NCBI GenBank assembly: GCA_900321775.1
Contig: ONXE01000140.1
Span: 1 to 5,118, forward strand
DNA length: 5,118 nucleotides
Reading direction: 5' to 3'
Source of the DNA: an uncultured Bacteroidales bacterium
GTDB lineage: Bacteria; Bacteroidota; Bacteroidia; Bacteroidales; Paludibacteraceae
Part shown: positions 1 to 5,101 of the stretch, piece after piece
Numbering within the stretch: position 1 is the first letter of the stretch
Layout: each line of letters opens with the position of its first letter
Notes under the pieces: model-generated
The model's input: the letters and a program-made list of their open reading frames with translations, nothing else
Told to the model about the DNA's origin: nothing
Database searches by the model: none
Made by a program: the position numbers and the translations under genes

Positions 1-1263
1 TCATCGCCTTTCTGCGAGCACTTTGTCGTAGATGGCGCGAACTTTCAGCCCGGCATCAGACCATTTGATGTTGTTCACCTCCTTCATGCCGAGTTCCGAG
101 AGCGACTTGTACAGTGCCGGATACTTGACGATTCCGTAGATAGCATCGGCCATGGCGTCGATGTCCCAGTAGTCGGTCTTGATGGCGTGCGACAGAATCT
201 CGGCGCAGCCCGACTGATACGAGATAATCGAGGGACATCCCACCTGCATCGCTTCCAGCGGAGAGATTCCGAAAGGCTCGGAGACGGAGGGCATGATGTA
301 ACAGTCTGATTCCGCCAGCATCTCCTGCACTTGTCGGCCTCGCATGAAACCGGGGAAGTGGAACTTGTCGGCGATGCCGCGCTTGGCTACCAGATCAATC
401 ATCTTGTTCATCATATCGCCCGAGCCGGCCATCACGAAGCGTACACCGTTGGTCTTCTCCAGCACGCGCGCTGCGGCCTCCACGAAATACTCGGGACCTT
501 TCTGCATTGTGATGCGGCCGAGGAAAGTAACGACTTTCTCTTTGCGTGGCGTCTTGTGGTAGGAGTCCAGGTCTTTCAGCGGTTCCACTGCGTTGTGTAC
601 CGTGCTGACCTTGGCCGGGTTGATGCCGTATTTCTCAATCACGGTGCGGCGTGTGAGGTTGCTGACACATATGATGTGGTCCGCCTCTTCCATACCGCGT
701 TTCTCGATGGAGAAAACCGTGGGGTTGACATTACCGCGGGAACGGTCGAAGTCGGTGGCATGTACGTGGATGACCAGCGGCTTGCCGGAGATGTGTTTGG
801 CAAACACACCGGCGGGGTAGGTCAGCCAGTCGTGCGAGTGGATGATGTCAAAATCCAGGGCATGAGCCAGCACACTCGCTACAGCCTCGTAGTTGCCAAT
901 CTCTTCGATGAGGTTGTCGGGATAGCGCCCCGAGAAATCTACGCAGCCCAGGTCGTCTGTGCCGATACGGCGATAGTCGTAATGAATACCATCGCGCAGG
1001 TGGAAATACTCTTCCGGCGACATCTTGCCTTCCATACGTTGCTTCACGTAGTCGTACGAGTTCTCTTTCCACACGATAGGCACGCTGTTGGCGCCGATAA
1101 TCTTCAGGAACGACTGGTCTTCGTCGCCCCAGGGTTTGGGGATGACAAACGTGATGTCCATATCAGGCTGCTGCGCCATGCCGCGCGTCAAGCCGTAACT
1201 GGCTGTGCCCAAACCACCCAAAATATGAGGAGGAAACTCCCAACCAAACATTAATGCTTTCAT
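1..1263 (-). CDS. GT4/GT5-type glycosyltransferase, probable glycogen (starch) synthase
   Basis: Complete 420-residue cytoplasmic glycosyltransferase with the two-Rossmann GT-B layout. The N-terminal half begins with WEFPPHILGGLG (residues 8-19), the glycine-rich nucleotide-sugar loop of glycogen/starch synthases, followed by HSHDWLT (142-148) and HVHATDFDRSRGN (166-178). The C-terminal half has FLGRITMQKGPEYF (247-260), AGSGD (279-283) and the EX7E motif E329-PFGISPL-E337, the donor-site signature of GT4 enzymes. No signal peptide or membrane segment is visible. It is shorter than classical GlgA (about 480 residues) and has GGLG where GlgA has KTGG, so it belongs to the GT4-like branch that Bacteroidales carry beside a debranching enzyme. 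The ATG lies only 12 bp after the debranching-enzyme stop, so the two are almost certainly co-transcribed and likely translationally coupled. The TGA stop sits exactly at the window edge. Role in alpha-glucan elongation is inferred from family and neighbour; the donor (UDP- or ADP-glucose) cannot be read from sequence. Confidence 0.9.
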   Translation of the reverse strand: MKALMFGWEFPPHILGGLGTASYGLTRGMAQQPDMDITFVIPKPWGDEDQSFLKIIGANSVPIVWKENSYDYVKQRMEGKMSPEEYFHLRDGIHYDYRRIGTDDLGCVDFSGRYPDNLIEEIGNYEAVASVLAHALDFDIIHSHDWLTYPAGVFAKHISGKPLVIHVHATDFDRSRGNVNPTVFSIEKRGMEEADHIICVSNLTRRTVIEKYGINPAKVSTVHNAVEPLKDLDSYHKTPRKEKVVTFLGRITMQKGPEYFVEAAARVLEKTNGVRFVMAGSGDMMNKMIDLVAKRGIADKFHFPGFMRGRQVQEMLAESDCYIMPSVSEPFGISPLEAMQVGCPSIISYQSGCAEILSHAIKTDYWDIDAMADAIYGIVKYPALYKSLSELGMKEVNNIKWSDAGLKVRAIYDKVLAERR

Positions 1264-1275
1264 ATTCTTCGGGTA

Positions 1276-3252
1276 TTAATTCTCGTTTAACTTCTGTAAT
1301 TCCTTCTCTTCCGCCTCTTTGTAGATGCGAACGGTGTTGCACATCGAAACTACTGCGGCCACCGACGGTGCGTACGACATAGCGCCGTGGCCTTTGTACG
1401 GCGGGTTGCCGTCGTACAGTTCGTTCAGTGTACCGATGCACAGCTCTGACATCTCCTGCTCAAAGCCTACCAGTGCTCGCTGGATGAAACCTACACCGGA
1501 TTGTTTGTACACCCGCATGTAGGCATCGGCATACGCAGCAATCGTAAACGGCCAGACGGGTCCGTTGTGATAGTTGCGATCGCGCTCCAGCTGTCCGCCT
1601 ATGTAGATAGGACGGTAGTTGCCCGACTTCGGCGAGATAGTACGCAGTCCGCGCGGGGTGAGCAGCTCCTTCGTGCAGATGTCCACTACGGCTTTCTGTT
1701 GTTTGCGGTCCAGCGGCGAGTAAGGCAGGCTGGCAGCCCATATCTGGTTCGGCCTAACCTCGCGGTCCTGATAGCCGTCCACCACGTAGTCGAACAGGTA
1801 GAACCCGTTCCAGAAAGTTTGGACGAAAGCGGTGCGGGTCATCTCGGCCTGATATTCCATCAGGTCGGCAGCCATCTCTTTATCCATGGCGCGCTGTATC
1901 TCGGCGGCAAACATTAGGGCGTTGTACCACAGGGCGTTGATCTCCACCACATAGCCCGTTCTCGGCGTAATGGGTCGGCCGTTCTCCATGGCGTTCATCC
2001 ACGTGGCCGGGCGCTGCGTTCCATCCACCCAAAGCAGTCCGTTCGGATGGAGGAAAGCACGCGGGTGCTTGTTCTTGCGCATGTAGTCGATGATGTCCAG
2101 CACCAGTTGGCCGTACAGTTTCACGGCCTCTTCTTTGCTGACCTGCAGCGCGTATTGTTGTGCCGCGCGAACGAACCAAAGGATAGCGTCCGGCTCGTCC
2201 ATCCCGCGCAGACGGATCGTGTCGTACTCGCCCTTGAGGAACGCTTTCATCTCAGGCACAGCCGTCTTGTTCATGATCACGTCCCAATACTCGGGGCGAT
2301 TGATGCCCAATGTGCAAGAGGGTAGTGAGAAGAACTCCTCACGCGCCGTAGCGTGGAACCACGGATAGCCTGCCAGCAGGTAACACTTGTCGCCCTCGCG
2401 TTTGTAGAACTGCGCCGCACTGTTTTTCAGCGTGTTGAACATGTCCGTGCGACGGATACGACGCTCCAGTTCCTTTTTCCATGTGGCGGACAACGTGCGC
2501 ACGTTGACAGAAGAAATACCGGCAGAGAAGATGACGCTCTCGCCTTTCTTCATCGGCAACTCAAACCAGCCCGGCACCAGATTGTCCTCTTTGTACTCGT
2601 AACCGCGCTCCTGTTCCTTCTGATACTCAATGTCTTTGTACCAGTGGGGTTCGTGATGGTACTCACATTTTTTCGAGAACTGCATGTACAGGCGCGGGTA
2701 CTCGGGATAGAGTTGTGCGCTTGCACCATTGGTCTCGGGCGTCATGTCCGAGTTGGCACGCATGTTCTCGTGGGTCAGTTCATTCACCGAACGGAATGCC
2801 AGGAACGGACGGAAACGCAGCGTTGTGGGGCTGTGGGCCTCCAGCAACGTGTAACGAATCAGTACGCGCGGTTCGAAACTTACCAGCATTCGCTCCTTCT
2901 GCAGAATCACGCCTCCAACGCGATAAACCGTGCGGGAAATCTGCTCGCAGTCGAATTCGCGGATGTACTTGTGTCCGTTCGGGGCAAAATGGTGATCACC
3001 ATATTTGTGAAGCCCCAGGTTAAACTCCGCGCCGTGCTGGATGACCGTCTCGTCCAGCGAATTGAGCAGGACGTAGTTGTCGTCTCCCAACTCCGGCAAC
3101 GGAAGCACCAACTGTCCGTGGTACTTACGCGTGTTGCAGTCCACCAGGGTCGTGGAGTTATAAGCGCCCGAACGGTTGGTTCGAATCATCTCTTTCTCCA
3201 GCGAGCGGTCCAGGTTGGCCAGCAACTTCTTGTCAAAATTCAGATAACTCAT
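1276..3252 (-). CDS. Glycogen debranching enzyme-like protein (GDE_N + GDE_C, amylo-alpha-1,6-glucosidase family)
   Basis: Intact 658-residue protein. The N-terminal beta-rich GDE_N-type domain (about residues 1-270) carries RTNRSGAYNSTTLVDCNTRKYHG and LDETVIQHGAEFNLGLHKY, typical of bacterial/archaeal debranching enzymes. The (alpha/alpha)6-barrel GDE_C domain (about 285-645) has YPWF then REEFFSLPSCTLGI (from R304), LLWVDG, TWMNA (417-421), PRTGYVVEINALWYNAL (430-446), YHNGPVWP (561-568) and NELYDGNPP (610-618). The family hydrolyses alpha-1,6 branch points of glycogen in the cytosol. Two key positions look altered: the usual RD(T)F is R304-E305-E306-F, and the expected acid Asp of TWMD is Asn420. 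Glu611 of NELYDG, the likely base, is kept. The ATG at 3252 gives MSYLNFDKK, as I recall for family members; an in-frame TTG at 3285 would add 11 residues of poor quality and was not chosen. No SD is visible upstream (AATAAACAACAAACAT). The function may be full debranching, weakened catalysis or glycogen binding. Confidence 0.88.
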   Translation of the reverse strand: MSYLNFDKKLLANLDRSLEKEMIRTNRSGAYNSTTLVDCNTRKYHGQLVLPLPELGDDNYVLLNSLDETVIQHGAEFNLGLHKYGDHHFAPNGHKYIREFDCEQISRTVYRVGGVILQKERMLVSFEPRVLIRYTLLEAHSPTTLRFRPFLAFRSVNELTHENMRANSDMTPETNGASAQLYPEYPRLYMQFSKKCEYHHEPHWYKDIEYQKEQERGYEYKEDNLVPGWFELPMKKGESVIFSAGISSVNVRTLSATWKKELERRIRRTDMFNTLKNSAAQFYKREGDKCYLLAGYPWFHATAREEFFSLPSCTLGINRPEYWDVIMNKTAVPEMKAFLKGEYDTIRLRGMDEPDAILWFVRAAQQYALQVSKEEAVKLYGQLVLDIIDYMRKNKHPRAFLHPNGLLWVDGTQRPATWMNAMENGRPITPRTGYVVEINALWYNALMFAAEIQRAMDKEMAADLMEYQAEMTRTAFVQTFWNGFYLFDYVVDGYQDREVRPNQIWAASLPYSPLDRKQQKAVVDICTKELLTPRGLRTISPKSGNYRPIYIGGQLERDRNYHNGPVWPFTIAAYADAYMRVYKQSGVGFIQRALVGFEQEMSELCIGTLNELYDGNPPYKGHGAMSYAPSVAAVVSMCNTVRIYKEAEEKELQKLNEN

Positions 3253-3313
3253 ATGTTTGTTGTTTATTCTTTGGCTATTTCTCAATCACTTCACTTCTAA
3301 CCGCAGGAAAAAT

Positions 3314-3334
3314 AATTTTCAATTTTCAATTTTC
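3314..3334. repeat. Three perfect tandem copies of AATTTTC
   Basis: Positions 3314-3320, 3321-3327 and 3328-3334 are each AATTTTC on the plus strand. The array sits in the 126-bp spacer between the guanylyltransferase and debranching-enzyme genes. It is flanked by GGAAAAA (3307-3313) and TTTTCC (3330-3335), so the RNA could also fold back imperfectly. It shares the 7-bp period, but not the unit sequence, of the large array at 4860-5034. Confidence 0.75.
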
Positions 3335-3336
3335 CA

Positions 3337-3367
3337 CGGCTTTGCCGATCGTATGAGGCTCTGCCGA
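3337..3367. repeat. Twin mini-hairpin repeat GGCTYTGCCGA in the inter-gene spacer
   Basis: Two related direct repeats occur: CGGCTTTGCCGA (3337-3348) and GGCTCTGCCGA (3357-3367). Each can fold on itself (CGGC-TTT-GCCG, 4-bp stem; GGC-TCT-GCC, 3-bp stem). On the transcript of the minus strand they follow the guanylyltransferase stop by about 12 nt and precede the A-rich heptamers. They could act as a weak attenuator or processing site between the two genes. The stems are short for an intrinsic terminator and no U-run follows on the minus strand, so termination is not claimed. Confidence 0.4.
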
Positions 3368-3386
3368 ATTAAGAATTTTCAATTGA
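3366..3386. repeat. Degenerate AT-rich heptamer-like run overlapping the guanylyltransferase stop
   Basis: On the plus strand the sequence parses as GAATTAA, GAATTTT, CAATTGA, three loosely related 7-bp units. The TGA stop of the guanylyltransferase gene (3379-3381) lies inside the second and third units, and the segment contains another AATTTTC (3375-3380 plus neighbour). The parse is suggestive only, because low-complexity AT DNA gives such matches easily. Confidence 0.3.
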
Positions 3387-4476
3387 ACTTTCCTCCGTAT
3401 TTGATCTCCACATCAGCCACCATCTGGCGGATAAACTGCTCGTCCTGTTGTTTGCAGATCAGCAGCACACCGTCGGCTTCGGCCACGATGCAGTCCTCCA
3501 GTCCGTTGATCACCGCCAGTTTGCCCGGCTCCAGCGTCACAATGTTTCCCTTGCTGTTGTAAAACAACGCATCGGATTTCAGGCTGACGTTGCCGTTCTC
3601 GTCTTTGTCTCCCAGCGAATACAGCGAGCCCCACGTGCCCAGGTCGGACCAACCGAAAGAGGCTTCCATTACAAACACGTTCTGCGCTTTTTCCATGATT
3701 CCGTAATCCACAGAGATGCTCGGCAGAGTAGGGAACACGCGCTGGATGTAGTCGATTTCCTCAGGTGAACCCATCATATGCTCGCCGGCCTTGAACGCAT
3801 CGGCAATCACCGGCTGGAAAGCTCGGAATGCGCGACGAATGGCTTGCAGGTTCCATAGGAAAATGCCGCTGTTCCACAGGAACTCACCACTCTCCACAAA
3901 CACTTTCGCCAATTCCAGATTGGGCTTCTCCGTGAAAGTCTTCACTTTGCAGATGCCGTCGGGCACATTGTCCATTATCCCTTTTCCATTGTCCTTTTGT
4001 ATGTATCCGTATCCGGTCTCGGGGCGCGTCGGCTTCATGCCTAACGTCAATAGCACATCGTTCTTCTCCACAAACTCCAGGCCGGTTGTTATCACGCGGT
4101 GGAACTCGTCCTCCTGCAAGATCAGGTGGTCCGACGCGGCCACGACTATGTTCGCTTTGTCCGTGCGTGCGCTGATATGCGCCACTGCATAGCCGATGCA
4201 CGGAGCCGTATTCCTGCGTGCAGGTTCGCACAAAATCTGCTCCGGACGCAAGTCAGGAACCTGCTCCAGAATCACGTCGCGATACATGATGTTCGTGACT
4301 ATCAGTATGTTCTCTATGGGAACGATGGGGCGAAAGCGGTCTACTGTCTGTTGGAGCAGACTGCGTCCCGTGCCGAAGAAGTCCAGAAACTGCTTCGGAC
4401 GATGGTTGCGACTATATGGCCAAAAACGGCTTCCTACACCGCCTGCCATGATTACGCAATAGTTGTTTTGGTTCAT
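3379..4476 (-). CDS. manC: Mannose-1-phosphate guanylyltransferase (GDP-mannose pyrophosphorylase), single-domain
   Basis: Complete 365-residue nucleotidyltransferase converting mannose-1-phosphate and GTP to GDP-mannose and pyrophosphate. The signature loop is AGGVGSRFWPYSR (11-23) with K28 in RPKQF. Then follow CEPARRNTAP (83-92), ASDH with the probable metal-binding D116 (114-117), RPETGYGYI (151-159), FTEKPN (181-186), WNSGIFLW (201-208), SVDYGIMEKA (255-264) and FGWSDLGTW (274-282). It lacks the C-terminal cupin isomerase domain of the 470-480-residue ManC/AlgA enzymes, as usual in Bacteroidales. It is cytoplasmic and feeds mannose/fucose donors for capsule, O-glycan and LPS. The ATG at 4476 is preceded by an A-rich leader (AAAAAGAAAC) and a good Bacteroidales promoter. 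Residues 162-171 (DNGKGIMDNV) are encoded by four tandem heptamers and look like an extra loop. The stop codon lies in an AT-rich repeat-like stretch. The symbol is assigned by family; manC versus a dedicated capsule paralogue cannot be distinguished. Confidence 0.95.
   Translation of the reverse strand: MNQNNYCVIMAGGVGSRFWPYSRNHRPKQFLDFFGTGRSLLQQTVDRFRPIVPIENILIVTNIMYRDVILEQVPDLRPEQILCEPARRNTAPCIGYAVAHISARTDKANIVVAASDHLILQEDEFHRVITTGLEFVEKNDVLLTLGMKPTRPETGYGYIQKDNGKGIMDNVPDGICKVKTFTEKPNLELAKVFVESGEFLWNSGIFLWNLQAIRRAFRAFQPVIADAFKAGEHMMGSPEEIDYIQRVFPTLPSISVDYGIMEKAQNVFVMEASFGWSDLGTWGSLYSLGDKDENGNVSLKSDALFYNSKGNIVTLEPGKLAVINGLEDCIVAEADGVLLICKQQDEQFIRQMVADVEIKYGGKFN
3966..3993. repeat. Four tandem 7-bp units inside the guanylyltransferase gene
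   Basis: Plus-strand units are CATTGTC, CATTATC, CCTTTTC and CATTGTC in direct succession; CTTTTGT (3994-4000) may be a fifth decayed unit. On the coding strand they read GACAATG-type purine-rich heptamers. Twenty-eight base pairs encode about residues 162-171 between ETGYGYI and KVKTFTEKP, a position where a surface loop is expected. The reading frame stays open. First and fourth units are identical, which is hard to explain by codon choice alone in a segment of mixed residues. Confidence 0.6.
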
Positions 4477-4516
4477 TATATTAGTTTCTTTTTAAGGTAT
4501 GTTTCTAAAACGGGTG

Positions 4517-4548
4517 CAAAGTTAACACTTTTTTTTCAAATATGCAAG
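4517..4548 (-). promoter_or_regulatory. Bacteroidales-type promoter for the guanylyltransferase gene (and possibly the operon)
   Basis: On the minus strand TAACTTTG (4524 to 4517) is a perfect match to the -7 consensus TAnnTTTG of the Bacteroidetes primary sigma factor. CTTG (4548 to 4545), exactly 20 bp upstream, matches three of four bases of the -33 box TTTG. Transcription would start near 4510, leaving a leader of about 34 nt before the ATG at 4476. No comparable pair was found in the 126-bp spacer upstream of the debranching enzyme, which favours read-through into the downstream genes. Confidence 0.75.
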
Positions 4549-4553
4549 GATTT

Positions 4554-4586
4554 GAGCAAAAAAAGTGCAAAAAAATGAATATTCAT
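4554..4586 (-). promoter_or_regulatory. Helically phased A-tracts and a 12-bp palindrome upstream of the promoter
   Basis: Two consecutive 11-bp units, GAGC plus seven A (4554-4564) and GTGC plus seven A (4565-4575), place A-tracts one helical turn apart just upstream of the -33 box. Next to them ATGAATATTCAT (4575-4586) is a perfect palindrome. The A-tracts would sit at roughly -48 to -65, where an UP-like, bend-promoting element would act; the palindrome could be an operator. Function is inferred from position only. Confidence 0.4.
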
Positions 4587-4853
4587 CATTTTTACGGTGC
4601 TTTATTGCCGACGAAAGCCATACTTGTTAACTTGGACTCTTCATTACAAAAATAGCCAAAATTCTAAAATCCGACGCCCCGAAAAACCCACAACTCATTT
4701 GACGGATTCCGACAAAATATCTTTAGGGAGGAGCTTGCTTACACCAGCGGACTTTTTCCGGACCACCTACTTGCCCTCTCAGACTGAACCCAACTTGTCC
4801 GTTTCTCTCAAACTCCAACATCCGAATTTCCGCAAAATTTCACCCAAGATCTT
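4587..4853. other. Gene-free stretch of unassigned sequence
   Basis: About 270 bp with no convincing gene on either strand. A GTG-initiated plus-strand frame (4597-4863) of 88 codons crosses it, but it lacks a leader, has no recognisable motif and runs into the tandem array. The base composition is less AT-rich than a normal Bacteroidales promoter region, with phrases such as GACGCCCCGAAAAACCC and CCAGCGGACTTTTTCCGGACC, so it may be a decayed coding segment. The octamer ATCTTTAG occurs twice (4710-4717 and 4849-4856). I see no tRNA, riboswitch or insertion-sequence end here. Confidence 0.4.
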
Positions 4854-5034
4854 TAGCCCTTGACTTTTGGCTTTTGACCTTTGACCTTTGACTTTAGTCC
4901 CTTGACCCTCGACTCTTGACTCTTGACTTTAGTCCCTTGACCCTCGACTCTCGACTCTTGACTCTTGACTCTTGACTTTAGTCTCTTCACCCTCGACTCT
5001 TGACCTTCGACTTTTGACCTTTGACCTTTGACCT
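4854..5034. repeat. Heptanucleotide tandem array, 25 contiguous 7-bp units
   Basis: From 4860 to 5034 the plus strand divides without a single indel into 25 heptamers. The main forms are TTGACTT, TTGACCT, TTGACTC, TCGACTC, TTGACCC and TAGTCCC, with singletons TTGGCTT, TAGTCTC, TTCACCC and TCGACTT. A six-base TAGCCC (4854-4859) looks like a shortened unit at the left end. Each unit follows roughly YYRRYYY, so the minus strand is purine-rich. Three units make 21 bp, two helical turns. The array lies between the leftward promoter and the right edge of the window. Units are far too short and lack spacers for CRISPR. It resembles short tandem repeats that expand by slippage; copy number probably varies between strains. 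Confidence 0.95.
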
Positions 5035-5070
5035 TTTGATAGCCATTAGACCCTCGAATGCGGCGAAAAT

Positions 5071-5093
5071 GCACTTTAATTTATAAAAAGTGC
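5071..5093. repeat. Inverted repeat GCACTTT / AAAGTGC
   Basis: Perfect 7-bp arms (5071-5077 and 5087-5093) flank a 9-nt AT-only loop, and GATTTTTCTT follows on the plus strand. The shape resembles a weak plus-strand terminator, but the stem is AT-rich and there is no upstream plus-strand gene to terminate. A protein-binding site is equally possible. The 9-mer AAAAAGTGC within it also occurs at 4560-4568. Confidence 0.35.
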
Positions 5094-5101
5094 GATTTTT
5101 C

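Noticed and set aside
331..1254. 307-codon open frame on the plus strand
   Set aside because: It is fully antisense to the glycosyltransferase gene, its protein has no family motif, and the minus frame carries clear GT-B signatures. Long antisense openness follows from GC-biased codons.
1276..3252. Pseudogene because of altered active-site residues
   Set aside because: The frame is intact over 658 residues with conserved motifs across both domains, so specific substitution is more likely than decay.
3253..3285. Upstream in-frame TTG start for the debranching enzyme (MRNSQRINNKH extension)
   Set aside because: TTG is a rare start, the extension has no similarity to family N-termini, and MSYLNFDKK at 3252 begins as expected for the family.
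2353..3300. 315-codon open frame on the plus strand
   Set aside because: Antisense to the debranching-enzyme gene, which has conserved domains throughout; the plus product is Arg/Val/His-rich with no motif.
3337..3367. Intrinsic terminator after the guanylyltransferase gene
   Set aside because: Stems are only 3-4 bp and on the transcribed minus strand they are followed by GGAAAATT rather than a U-run.
4575..4586. ArgR-type operator (TGAAT...ATTCA)
   Set aside because: Classical arginine boxes have four bases between the half-sites; here they abut, and the adjacent gene has no arginine role.
4597..4863. 88-codon plus-strand frame starting with GTG
   Set aside because: No leader, no motif, a polar low-complexity composition, and its end lies in the tandem array.
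4860..5034. CRISPR array
   Set aside because: The units are contiguous 7-mers with no spacers, and no cas genes are present.
4860..5034. Many TTGAC words as -35 promoter boxes
   Set aside because: Bacteroidales use TTTG/TAnnTTTG promoters, and the words are explained by the tandem repeat.
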